A stretch of DNA of 64,000 bases from JBCFBK01 sp038562555 (lineage in GTDB: Bacteria; Bacteroidota; Bacteroidia; Bacteroidales; Prolixibacteraceae). The notes beneath the pieces are model-generated. The model was not told where the DNA came from. It ran no database searches and saw only the letters and a list, made by a program, of their open reading frames with translations. The stretch spans positions 105,392 through 169,391 of the forward strand of contig JBCFBK010000005.1 in the NCBI GenBank assembly GCA_038562555.1, read 5' to 3'. Positions 1 to 7,977 of the stretch are shown piece after piece (positions within the stretch are counted from its first letter, which is position 1; the number at the start of each line of letters is the position of its first letter). Position numbers and translations under genes: made by a program.

Positions 1-48
1 GCGTTAAGCAGTTCAACAGGTAATAGCAACCAAAACCTTCTTAAACCC

Positions 49-1197
49 ATGACTGACACGAACCTGACAAACCTGAAACCTCAACGATTGAAATCGCTCG
101 ACGCCCTGCGTGGCTTCGACATGTTCTGGATTACCGGCGGAGCTTCTCTGGTGACCGCCCTGGCGCAATTATCCGATGCCGGATGGATGAATGCATTGTC
201 CCGGCAAATGGAACATGCGCTATGGGAGGGATTTTATTTTTATGACCTCATCTTTCCGTTGTTCATGTTTATCGCAGGAATCGCGATCCCGCTGTCGGTC
301 GGGTCAAAACTGGCAAAAAACCACTCAAAGTGGTCCGTCTTGCTAAAGGCTGCAGAGCGGATGGTAGTTTTGATCATGCTGGGACTTTTATTCAACGGAA
401 TATTCCGCAATGGCTTCGAAAATGCGCGGTACGCCAGTGTGCTGGCACAGATCGGCATTGCTTACTTTTTTGCTTTGGTCATTACGTTGTACTCCGGCTC
501 CATAAAGCTGTCCGCGGCCTGGTTGGTGGGGATTCTTCTGGGGGTAACCATGTTGCAGCTTTTTGTGCCTGTACCGGGCATCGGTGCCGGAGTATTGACT
601 CCCGAAGGATGTATAAACGGCTATCTGGACCGGATGTTGCTGCCGGGAAGGCTGGCTTATGGCCTGGAGGGAAAGATGGTGGCCGAAGGCGGTATTTTTG
701 ATGCCCTGGGTATTCTATGTATCATTTCCGCCATCGGCATTACGCTGATGGGAACGATGGCGGGCAAAGTCCTGCAAAACGCTGCGATGACCGGATACCG
801 GAAAGCCGTTCTGCTTGCCGCCGCCGGCGTTGTTCTGATTATTACGGCCTTGCTGCTTTCACCACATTACCCCATTATAAAAAAATGCTGGACAACCACC
901 TATAACTTACTGGCAGGAGGGATCAGCTTCATACTGATAGCGCTGTTTTTTCTGATTATTGACGTCTGGAATTTCCAAAAGTGGTCCTTCTTTTTCAGGG
1001 TGATCGGCATGAATGCCCTCTTCATATACCTGCTCAATGCAATCGTTCCTGTGGGTGAACTTACCGATGCCTTTGTGGGCTGGGCCATCCGTTTGGCCGG
1101 GGAAGCGGGGCGACTGGTACATATGCTCGGATACATCGGAGGAGAATGGCTGCTTCTGTATCTGATGTACCGAAAGAATATCTTCTTAAAAGTATAA
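49..1197 (+). CDS. DUF5009/HGSNAT-like acyltransferase-family membrane protein
   Basis: Polytopic inner-membrane protein of 382 residues with about ten hydrophobic segments. The N-terminus carries the LDALRGFDMFWI motif typical of DUF5009 and heparan-alpha-glucosaminide N-acetyltransferase-like (YeiB-related) proteins of Bacteroidota. Family members are thought to move acyl groups onto sugars across the membrane, but the substrate here cannot be read from the sequence. The ATG is the first in frame and is followed directly by the conserved motif, so the start looks right. The next gene, a secreted peptidase with a cell-wall-type domain, begins 10 bases after the stop, which suggests one transcript and a possible envelope-related role (inference). 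The family call is firm; the function is not. Confidence 0.8.
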   Translation: MTDTNLTNLKPQRLKSLDALRGFDMFWITGGASLVTALAQLSDAGWMNALSRQMEHALWEGFYFYDLIFPLFMFIAGIAIPLSVGSKLAKNHSKWSVLLKAAERMVVLIMLGLLFNGIFRNGFENARYASVLAQIGIAYFFALVITLYSGSIKLSAAWLVGILLGVTMLQLFVPVPGIGAGVLTPEGCINGYLDRMLLPGRLAYGLEGKMVAEGGIFDALGILCIISAIGITLMGTMAGKVLQNAAMTGYRKAVLLAAAGVVLIITALLLSPHYPIIKKCWTTTYNLLAGGISFILIALFFLIIDVWNFQKWSFFFRVIGMNALFIYLLNAIVPVGELTDAFVGWAIRLAGEAGRLVHMLGYIGGEWLLLYLMYRKNIFLKV

Positions 1198-1207
1198 CAA
1201 TAACATT

Positions 1208-3778
1208 ATGAAGTCTCTCATAAAGAAAGCCTGTTTAACGGTTTTGATCGTTACACTATCCCTTGGCGGATTCTGTTCTGCGTCAAAAGCCGGTCCAATC
1301 CGGGTGATGACCGATCTGAATATTGGTGAAACACAGGAGATCACGCTGAATAACGGACAGAAAGTCCGCCTGGAGTTGCTTGCGATTACCGAAAAGAGAG
1401 ATGATTACCGTCAGGCTATACGGGATTCGGAGGTTAAAGTCATGGTCGATGGTGATGAACTGACTTTGCACTCAGGGAATTACAATTTGCCTGTTACCAT
1501 TGGGAATGTGCAGATCGATTGCCCCGTTATCCGCAATTATTATTCAAACAGCAATCTGGATCGCTGGGGACTGGAAAAGGACGCCCGCTTCCGCCTGTGG
1601 CCCGGGGGAAGTCCCTGGTTGCAATCGGATACATTCGTTTATCCGGTAAAACAGGAATGGCTGGCCAGCTTTTCCCAGTCGGGGAATGAACCCACTTTTG
1701 TTGACTGGGGGGAAAGCCGCAGCCCTGCTGTTTATTACCACTCGGGTTTTGATATCGGCGGAGCGGAACGCATGGACGAGATTGTTTCGGCAACCGACGG
1801 CGTAGTGCTTTCGGCTAACAGCCTGACCATGGAAGGGCAGAACGATTTTTTCGGAGATGTGCGTCCTGATGTGGTTTATATCCGTGACAACCGGGGGTGG
1901 GTGTACCGGTACAGCCATCTTGACAGTGTTTTTGCTCAGATCATACCGGGAGCCCGGGTGAAAGCCGGGGAAAAGGTCGGATTTATGGGAAAGCAGGGGC
2001 AGAGTGGCGGCTGGGTCCACCTTCATTTCGAAATCCGGTTTAAGGATGAAAAATCCGGAAAATGGATTGCTGAAGATCCCTATGCATATGCCTGGGAGGC
2101 CTTTTGCCGTGAGTACAACCCTGCGGCGATGGCAGTTGCCCGTCCGCACCGGGTGGCATGGGCCGGCAGCAAGATCAGGCTCGACGGCAGCAAGTCGATG
2201 AGTTTAGATGCTGAAATCAGTTCATGGGAATGGCAGTTTAGCGACGGAACCACAGCCTCCGGACCGGTTACGGATAAAGTTTACAGCAAGCCCGGCGAAT
2301 ACAGCGAGCTGCTGAAAGTAACGGACAGTAACGGAAATGTCGATTTCGATTTTGCGGTTGTACAGATCTTCGGCAAAGACAACGATCTTCGTCCCATTCC
2401 TACCATTCATGCTGCCTTTCACCCAACCCGGGGGATCCGCGCAGGCGATCCGGTTACGTTTCTGATTCGCACATTCAATGCAACCGCAGGCAACGAGATC
2501 TGGGATTTTGGCGATGGTTCGCCTGTTGCGGCTACCTGCTCCGAACCAGTCGACCGGAAGGCTTCCAGTCGCGGTGAGTTTGCCCGGATCAGCCACACGT
2601 TTTCCCGTGCAGGCAGTTACATTGTTCGTGTGAAACGGGAGAATGAACACGGATACTCCGCCTCGGCATTGCTTCATGTAGTTGTCCATCCCGCCACAGA
2701 AGCGGGAGATCCGCCTGTCAGCGACGACATACCGCCGTTTTTCTGTTCAAAACTGAGCGATATTGAGGCCTGTCTGAACGGGCTGAAGAAAGGAAAAACA
2801 GAAAAGATCGCCGTATCGCCGGGAGGACTTCCCGTGTATGCGGTGTACTATGGTGAGAAGGAGGATTTTCAGTCGCAGGCCAATTACAACTCGGCCGTCG
2901 CTGCGGGTAATCCGGCTTTCTTTGCAGGCAAAACCCCTGATACAAAACCTGTGGTTTTATTTCTCGGACCCGTTCACGGGCAGGAAGTGGAGGGGATCGT
3001 GGGATTGTTGAACCTGATCCGGATCGCCGAAACGGGAAAAGACATGCGGGGGCGGGAATGGCCGGCTCTGAAAAGCAGCATTGACCGGAGCAGGGTGGTG
3101 ATCATTCCCTGCGGAAATCCCGACGGACGTAAAAGAGTCCCTTACAGCAGCTTTATCGGTCTGCCCATCGAGGTGATGACCAAATACGGGCAGGGCACGA
3201 AAATGAACGGCGACTTATGGCGGTGGCCCCATGTGAAAGCTGTCCATCCGCTGAAAGGCGATGTGAAAATTCTGGGCGGTTATTTCAATGACAACGGGAT
3301 TAACCTGATGCACGACGACTTCTTTTTCCCGATGGCGGAAGAAACAAAGGGTATTCTGAAAGTGGCCCGTGATGAAGTCCCCGACATGACCGTGTCGCTC
3401 CATTCGTGCGGCTATCCTCCTTCTATCCTGATGCCCGCATATGAGCCTGTTTTTATCAAGGAACGGGTGGCGGAACTGGCCAACCGGCTGAACGATCGTT
3501 ATAAAGGCCTGGGATTACCATACTGGACGAAGGGACTCAGTCTGGAATCGGTCACCGACGACGCAAAATTCCCACCCAAACGGTCGTTCAATCTGACCAG
3601 CGCCCTGCATCATGTTTCCGGTTCAATGGCTTTTACCTTCGAATGTTATCATGGCACCGTCAGCAGCAAAATCAATGCCCCTGCCGTGACTTTCGACGAC
3701 ATTCTCGACATTCAGCTCAACCTCTATCAGGAGATGTTTGACTATCTTTTTCAGAACCGGCTGTACTGGGAAAAATAA
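1208..3778 (+). CDS. Secreted M23-PKD-PKD-M14 bifunctional peptidase
   Basis: 856-residue exported protein with a signal peptide (about residues 1-28). An M23 (LytM-type) metallopeptidase domain at about 165-300 keeps its zinc ligands: His178 and Asp182 in HSGFD, and His271/His273 in HLHFE. Two PKD-like beta-sandwich modules follow (about 310-390 and 398-493; WEWQFSDG and WDFGDGSP). The C-terminal region, about 520-850, resembles an M14 carboxypeptidase: HGQE supplies His590 and Glu593, LHSCG supplies His732, and FECYHG gives a candidate catalytic Glu812. M23 enzymes cut peptidoglycan cross-bridges or peptides, and M14 enzymes trim C-terminal residues, so the fusion could process one polymer in two steps (inference). 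It lies 10 bases after the DUF5009 gene and ends at a strong terminator. Confidence 0.85.
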   Translation: MKSLIKKACLTVLIVTLSLGGFCSASKAGPIRVMTDLNIGETQEITLNNGQKVRLELLAITEKRDDYRQAIRDSEVKVMVDGDELTLHSGNYNLPVTIGNVQIDCPVIRNYYSNSNLDRWGLEKDARFRLWPGGSPWLQSDTFVYPVKQEWLASFSQSGNEPTFVDWGESRSPAVYYHSGFDIGGAERMDEIVSATDGVVLSANSLTMEGQNDFFGDVRPDVVYIRDNRGWVYRYSHLDSVFAQIIPGARVKAGEKVGFMGKQGQSGGWVHLHFEIRFKDEKSGKWIAEDPYAYAWEAFCREYNPAAMAVARPHRVAWAGSKIRLDGSKSMSLDAEISSWEWQFSDGTTASGPVTDKVYSKPGEYSELLKVTDSNGNVDFDFAVVQIFGKDNDLRPIPTIHAAFHPTRGIRAGDPVTFLIRTFNATAGNEIWDFGDGSPVAATCSEPVDRKASSRGEFARISHTFSRAGSYIVRVKRENEHGYSASALLHVVVHPATEAGDPPVSDDIPPFFCSKLSDIEACLNGLKKGKTEKIAVSPGGLPVYAVYYGEKEDFQSQANYNSAVAAGNPAFFAGKTPDTKPVVLFLGPVHGQEVEGIVGLLNLIRIAETGKDMRGREWPALKSSIDRSRVVIIPCGNPDGRKRVPYSSFIGLPIEVMTKYGQGTKMNGDLWRWPHVKAVHPLKGDVKILGGYFNDNGINLMHDDFFFPMAEETKGILKVARDEVPDMTVSLHSCGYPPSILMPAYEPVFIKERVAELANRLNDRYKGLGLPYWTKGLSLESVTDDAKFPPKRSFNLTSALHHVSGSMAFTFECYHGTVSSKINAPAVTFDDILDIQLNLYQEMFDYLFQNRLYWEK

Positions 3779-3809
3779 AAGAATCCCGCCGGGCTGACGG
3801 GATTCTTTT
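3777..3809. terminator. Bidirectional intrinsic terminator
   Basis: A perfect 12-bp stem (AAAAGAATCCCG / CGGGATTCTTTT) with a 9-base loop starts inside the stop codon of the M23-M14 peptidase gene. The A-run on the left and T-run on the right give a U-tail on both strands, so it can end the plus-strand peptidase transcript and the minus-strand tRNA transcript. Confidence 0.85.
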
Positions 3810-3817
3810 GTAGTTAG

Positions 3818-3904
3818 CGGAGAGTGAGGGATTCGAACCCCCGGTACCCCGAAGGGTACAACAGATTTCGAGTCTGCCCCGATCGACCACTCTGGCAACT
3901 CTCC
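3818..3904 (-). tRNA. tRNA-Ser(CGA)
   Basis: On the minus strand the sequence folds into a class II tRNA. The acceptor stem is GGAGAGT/ACTCTCC with discriminator G. The anticodon loop is CTCGAAA (anticodon CGA, reading UCG), the variable arm is long (TGTACCCTTCGGGGTAC), and the T arm contains GGTTCGAATCC. A long variable arm is diagnostic for Ser/Leu/Tyr, and the anticodon gives serine. The 3' CCA is not encoded. A -33-like TTTG about 19 bases before a GATTTTTG element lies upstream, but the promoter is not convincing. Downstream is the shared bidirectional terminator. Confidence 0.95.
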
Positions 3905-3973
3905 GTTTGGATGGGCAAAAATCATAAAATTTTCTGACTTGCAAAAGCTGCAGGTCATTTTTATTTTTAAATA

Positions 3974-4005
3974 TTGCGAAGATCTCAGTCAACCCTTTAT
4001 TTTTG
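3974..4005 (+). promoter_or_regulatory. Putative Bacteroidota-type promoter for the BI-1 gene
   Basis: TTG at 3974-3976 and TATTTTTG at 3998-4005, separated by 21 bases, match the Bacteroidota primary sigma consensus (-33 TTTG, -7 TAnnTTTG). The box lies about 45 bases before the start codon of the Bax-inhibitor-1 homologue. Confidence 0.5.
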
Positions 4006-4050
4006 GCATTATTTTTATAGCATAAGAGGAAAATTTAAAAACTAAGAAAA

Positions 4051-4827
4051 ATGAATTTGACGCAATCATCGAATCCGGTATTTTCGAATGCCGTATTTGA
4101 CAGGATACAAACAGGGGCACAGGGCGATCGGATGACCATTAACGGGACAGTGAATAAAACGGGCCTGATGTTATTGATCCTGACTTTCGCTGCCATTTTT
4201 ACATGGCGCAAGTTTTTCGGTGCCTATGATTATACTTCGCCGCAGGAGGCTTTTTCGGCTGTTTCGGTCTGGCTGCTCGTCGGTGGAATCGGTGGTTTTA
4301 TCACAGCACTGATCACAACCTTCAGTCCGCGAAAAGCCAACGTTACAGCCCCCGTTTATGCTGTTTTTGAAGGACTGTTCCTTGGGGGGATCTCTGCGTT
4401 TTTTGAAAGTATGTATCCCGGACTTGTTATGCGGGCGGTGGCACTGACATTCGGCGTATTTTTTGTCATGCTCCTGTTATACCGTTCCGGAACAATACGG
4501 GCAACAGGTAAATTCAGGATCATCGTGCTCGCCGCAACCGGAGGTATCGCTCTGGTTTATCTGGCAAGCTTCATCGCCGGACTGTTTGGGGTAAACATGG
4601 CATTCCTGCACGACAGCAGTCCCTTAAGTATTGGCATCAGCCTGGTGATCGTTGCCGTTGCCGCATTGAACCTGATCCTCGACTTTGATTTCATTGAACG
4701 GGGAGCAGCCGAAGGCGCAGCCAAATACATGGAATGGTATGGCGCATTCGGCCTGATGGTGACCTTGATCTGGTTGTACCTGGAACTGCTCCGGCTGTTG
4801 TCGAAGCTGGCATCAAACAGAGACTAA
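4051..4827 (+). CDS. Bax inhibitor-1/YccA family membrane protein
   Basis: 258-residue integral membrane protein with about seven hydrophobic helices after a soluble N-terminus of roughly 35 residues. The pattern matches the bacterial Bax1-I branch of the TMBIM superfamily: a long TM array, LDFDFIERGA in the penultimate loop and YMEWYGAFGLMVTLIWLYLE at the end. Family members behave as pH-sensitive calcium leak channels or modulators of membrane proteolysis; the role here is unknown. It is a single-gene unit, with a promoter-like element before it and a strong terminator after it. Lon and FtsH also lie in this window, but no direct link is visible. Confidence 0.88.
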   Translation: MNLTQSSNPVFSNAVFDRIQTGAQGDRMTINGTVNKTGLMLLILTFAAIFTWRKFFGAYDYTSPQEAFSAVSVWLLVGGIGGFITALITTFSPRKANVTAPVYAVFEGLFLGGISAFFESMYPGLVMRAVALTFGVFFVMLLLYRSGTIRATGKFRIIVLAATGGIALVYLASFIAGLFGVNMAFLHDSSPLSIGISLVIVAVAALNLILDFDFIERGAAEGAAKYMEWYGAFGLMVTLIWLYLELLRLLSKLASNRD

Positions 4828-4851
4828 ACATAAAGCTGTATTGCTGACTGG

Positions 4852-4880
4852 ACAGGGACTTATGGTCCCTGTTTTTTTTT
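4852..4880 (+). terminator. Intrinsic terminator after the BI-1 gene
   Basis: Perfect 8-bp stem ACAGGGAC/GTCCCTGT with a 5-base loop, followed by a run of nine or more T residues. It separates the Bax-inhibitor-1 gene from the GNAT-like pair. Confidence 0.9.
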
Positions 4881-4925
4881 AAGCTGATTAATACTATTTT
4901 CGTCGGGTATTTGAAGATGTTTCGC

Positions 4926-6092
4926 ATGCAGGTGACAGAGGTAAACGATAAAACTTCGGTGAACGCTTTTCATGAGCTCCCGTATTTGATATATAAAAAT
5001 GATCCCAACTGGATTCCGCCTTTGCGGACAATGGTGGAGTCGACCTTCAATCCGGAGAGTAACCATAGTCTGAATGCAGGTGGTGCCTGCCGGTGGCTTG
5101 TGCAGGAGAATGGGAGAGTGATCGGACGAATAGCCGCTTTTTACGTTCAAACGTATGCTTACAGTTTTGAACAACCGACCGGTGGAATTGGCTTTTTTGA
5201 GTGTACTGACAATCAGGAGGCTGCCAACCTGCTTTTTAATACGGCCTGTTCCTGGCTTAGGGAACGCGGCATGGAAGCTGCAGACGGACCGATCAATATA
5301 GGCGAGAATTTTTTTAACTGGGGTCTTTTGGTGAAGGGTTTTATGCCTCAGAGTTTTGGAATGCCGTATAATCCTGCTTACTATCAGTCCCTGTTCAAAA
5401 ACTTTGGGTTTAAGACCTACTATGAGCAATACAGCTACCATCTGAACATTACCAGTCCCGATTTGCCCGAGCGGTTTTGGAAGATTGCCGCATGGACGGC
5501 AAAAAAGCCTGGTTACCGTTTTGAGCAGTTCCGTTTTTCAAAAAAGAAGAAATTTATTGGAGACTTCATTGAGATTTATGAGCAGGCCTGGGTTAAGCAC
5601 GATAATTACAAGCAAATTGTCGCTGATGATATTGATGCCATGCTGGAACAATCAAAAATGATGATCGACGAGGAGTTTATCTGGTTTGTTTATCACGAAG
5701 ATCAGCCCATCGCATTTTTTATGATGGTACCGGATCTGAACCAGCTCTTCCGGTATTGCAGGACCGGAAAGCTAAACCTGCTTACAATGCTTAAGCTGAT
5801 GTATCTGAAACGACGAAAGGTCATCAGCCGGTGCCGGGTTTTGGTGATGGGAGTTATTCCGCGCTTTCAGAAATCCGGCATCGAATCGGCCATCTTTTAT
5901 CAGCTCCGGCAGGTTCTGCTCAGAAAGAACTGGTATAACGAAATGGAGCTTGGCTGGGTTGGCGATTTCAACCCGAAAATGATCTCCATTTTTAAAGCCG
6001 TGGGAGGGAAGCGCGTCAAAACACATTTAACGCTCCGGTATTTGTTTGACCGGCAAAAAGAATTTAAACGGTCTTCAATTATTGAAGGTTGA
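4926..6092 (+). CDS. GNAT-like conserved protein, copy 1
   Basis: About 388 residues. Half or more of the residues match the next gene by eye, with shared blocks YKND.NW, ERGMEA.DGP, FGMPYNP.YY, GVIPRFQKSGIESAI and KRSSII near the C-terminus. The second half has the look of a GNAT N-acetyltransferase fold (VLVMGVIPRFQKSGIE resembles an acetyl-CoA-binding segment), but no substrate can be proposed. The start is uncertain: TTG at 4911, ATG at 4917 and ATG at 4926 are all in frame. The last is chosen because it aligns exactly with the first residue of the paralogue. There is no signal peptide, so it is probably cytoplasmic. Only 31-45 bases separate it from the preceding terminator, so its promoter must lie very close to the start. 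Confidence 0.75.
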   Translation: MQVTEVNDKTSVNAFHELPYLIYKNDPNWIPPLRTMVESTFNPESNHSLNAGGACRWLVQENGRVIGRIAAFYVQTYAYSFEQPTGGIGFFECTDNQEAANLLFNTACSWLRERGMEAADGPINIGENFFNWGLLVKGFMPQSFGMPYNPAYYQSLFKNFGFKTYYEQYSYHLNITSPDLPERFWKIAAWTAKKPGYRFEQFRFSKKKKFIGDFIEIYEQAWVKHDNYKQIVADDIDAMLEQSKMMIDEEFIWFVYHEDQPIAFFMMVPDLNQLFRYCRTGKLNLLTMLKLMYLKRRKVISRCRVLVMGVIPRFQKSGIESAIFYQLRQVLLRKNWYNEMELGWVGDFNPKMISIFKAVGGKRVKTHLTLRYLFDRQKEFKRSSIIEG

Positions 6093-6146
6093 TCAATGAT
6101 ATTGTGAAATAGTCGTAAATTGCATTTTTTAAATTCCTGAAAAACA

Positions 6147-7310
6147 ATGTACCTGGAAATAGTAGACACTGCGAAGTCAAAGAAAATGTTTCATCAGATT
6201 CCCCGCCTGGTTTATAAAAACGATAAAAACTGGGCTGCACCTTTTGATGTCATGACCGAAAATATATTTAACCCGGCAAAAAACCCTTCTTTTAAATCGG
6301 GTGAAGCCCGGCGATGGGTCTTATTTGACGATAGGGCGAAACCGGCAGGGCGTATTGCTGCTTTTGTCAATTACGACAAGGCAAAAAGCTACGACCAGCC
6401 CACGGGCGGTTGCGGTTTCTTTGAGTGTTTTGACAATCAGGAGGCCGCCACGATGTTGTTTGATGCCGCGCGTGACTGGTTGAAGGAGCGGGGCATGGAG
6501 GCGATGGACGGTCCGGTGAATTTTGGCGAAAACTACATGAACTGGGGACTCCTGGCTGATGGATTTCTTCCCCAGGGATATGGGATGCCATACAATCCGC
6601 CCTATTACCTTAAATTATTCGAAAACTACGGCTTTCAGTTGTATTTTAAACAATACAGCTATCACCTGGACTATACGGTTCCCTTTCCGGAACGATTCTG
6701 GAAAATAGCAGGCTGGGTGGCTCAAAAGCCTGATTATTCCTTCCGGCATTTTGAGTTCGCCGACGCTGAGCGTTTTATCAGGGATTTTTGTCATATTTAC
6801 GACGAAGCCTGGCGGTTCCACGGACATTTTAAACCGCTGGACCCACAGGATCTCCGCGATTTTCTGATGGATGCAAAACCTGTGCTTGACCCCGAAATGA
6901 TCTGGTTTGCGTATCATAAAGACGAACCCATTGCCATGTTTGTCATGATACCGGATATTAATCAGATTTTTCGAAAACTGAGCGGACGACTGAATTTGTT
7001 TACCATGCTGAAGTTTTTTTATCTCAAAAAAAGGAAAGCCATTACCAGAACCCGTATTCTGATCATGGGGGTTGTCCCGAAATATCAGCGCTCAGGCATT
7101 GAATCGGCTATTTTCTGGCATCAGGATAAACTGATGAAGAATAAACCCCAGTATAAAGAAGTCGAATTATCGTGGGCGGGTGATTTCAATCCTAAAATTG
7201 TTTCACTTTATGAATCGGTGGGAGGGAAACACGTTAAAACACATTATACGATGCGCTATTTGTTTGACCGGAACAAACCCTTTAAAAGATCGTCGATCAT
7301 TCAGTCGTAA
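6147..7310 (+). CDS. GNAT-like conserved protein, copy 2
   Basis: 387-residue paralogue of the preceding gene, colinear over its whole length and ending in the same KRSSII motif. The pair arose by tandem duplication and has diverged well beyond recent-copy similarity, which suggests distinct substrates or partners (inference). Conserved elements are GFFECFDNQEAA, DGPVNFGENYMNWGLL and IMGVVPKYQRSGIESAIF; the last resembles the cofactor-binding motif of GNAT acyltransferases. No membrane segment or signal peptide is visible. The 54-base gap between the genes has no clear terminator, so co-transcription is likely. The protein family is widespread but uncharacterised as far as I can tell; the acyltransferase assignment is tentative. 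Confidence 0.75.
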   Translation: MYLEIVDTAKSKKMFHQIPRLVYKNDKNWAAPFDVMTENIFNPAKNPSFKSGEARRWVLFDDRAKPAGRIAAFVNYDKAKSYDQPTGGCGFFECFDNQEAATMLFDAARDWLKERGMEAMDGPVNFGENYMNWGLLADGFLPQGYGMPYNPPYYLKLFENYGFQLYFKQYSYHLDYTVPFPERFWKIAGWVAQKPDYSFRHFEFADAERFIRDFCHIYDEAWRFHGHFKPLDPQDLRDFLMDAKPVLDPEMIWFAYHKDEPIAMFVMIPDINQIFRKLSGRLNLFTMLKFFYLKKRKAITRTRILIMGVVPKYQRSGIESAIFWHQDKLMKNKPQYKEVELSWAGDFNPKIVSLYESVGGKHVKTHYTMRYLFDRNKPFKRSSIIQS

Positions 7311-7367
7311 CCTGCTTTCGGTCATGTAGCGTGGGGTAAGAAAATTAGCGAATAAAAAGATAATTTT

Positions 7368-7398
7368 TTTGGAGATTAAACAAGTATGTGTATATTTG
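7368..7398 (+). promoter_or_regulatory. Promoter for rpmE2
   Basis: TTTG at 7368-7371, a 19-base spacer, and TATATTTG at 7391-7398 form an almost ideal Bacteroidota promoter. The expected start of transcription leaves a leader of about 35 bases before the L31 start codon. Confidence 0.7.
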
Positions 7399-7440
7399 CA
7401 GCCCGATTATCATACAAGCTAGAATTGAAAAAACGAAGAA

Positions 7441-7704
7441 ATGAAAAAAGGAATACACCCAGATAGTTATCGTTTGGTCGCATTTAAGGATATGTCAAAC
7501 GGAGAGGTTTTTTTGACCAAATCGACCATTCAAACCAGAGAAACTGAGGTTGTTGACGGACAGGAGTATCCGGTCGTAAAACTTGAAATTTCCAGCAGTT
7601 CCCATCCGTTTTACACGGGTAAAATGAAACTTGTAGATACGGCAGGTCGTGTTGACAAGTTCATGAACCGTTATCAGAAGCACATGGATGCCCGGAAGAA
7701 ATAA
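7441..7704 (+). CDS. rpmE2: 50S ribosomal protein L31 type B
   Basis: 87-residue bL31 of the type B (C-minus) class. It begins MKKGIHPDSYRLVAFKDMS and contains SSSHPFYTGKMKLVDTAGRVDKF, both diagnostic of the family. It has no cysteines, so unlike the zinc-binding form it does not need zinc; many bacteria express this form under zinc limitation, although Bacteroidota often have it as the main copy. It sits in the large-subunit central protuberance. The gene is a self-contained unit with a strong promoter just upstream and a strong terminator 27 bases after the stop. No Zur-box-like operator was recognised, so zinc control cannot be claimed. Confidence 0.96.
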   Translation: MKKGIHPDSYRLVAFKDMSNGEVFLTKSTIQTRETEVVDGQEYPVVKLEISSSSHPFYTGKMKLVDTAGRVDKFMNRYQKHMDARKK

Positions 7705-7731
7705 TTGATTTTTCTGTTAGCAGAGATAGAT

Positions 7732-7760
7732 AAAGCTTCGCACCGCGAAGCTTTTTTTTT
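7732..7760 (+). terminator. Intrinsic terminator after rpmE2
   Basis: Stem AAAGCTTCGC/GCGAAGCTTT (10 bp, loop ACC) followed by a T-run. The next 217 bases before lon contain only a putative promoter and a 12-base palindrome. Confidence 0.92.
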
Positions 7761-7896
7761 GACTGTCGCGACAGAGATAAAATAATCGCTCATGGAATTT
7801 GTAAGCCTTTTTTCTTTTTCACGCTGATCAGAAAGCAGATCGCCTGGCGAATGATCTTTTTGGCACAGCAATTGCCTGATGGATGAAGATTTTTTA

Positions 7897-7930
7897 TTTG
7901 CCGGTTATCCGTCAAAATGTCATATATTGG
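7897..7930 (+). promoter_or_regulatory. Putative lon promoter
   Basis: TTTG at 7897-7900 and TATATTGG at 7923-7930 with a 22-base spacer, 47 bases before the lon start. The -7 box differs from TAnnTTTG at one position. No heat-shock type operator (CIRCE) was seen. Confidence 0.4.
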
Positions 7931-7977
7931 TGGCGGGTTTTTTCCTGCGGGAGAAACGATAGTGAAATGAAACATTT

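Noticed and set aside
1544..2149. Long antisense frames inside the peptidase gene and similar shadows elsewhere
   Set aside because: They lie opposite strongly supported coding sequence and show no family features.
7763..7774. Perfect 12-base palindrome CTGTCGCGACAG after the rpmE2 terminator
   Set aside because: Too short and isolated to assign; could be chance.
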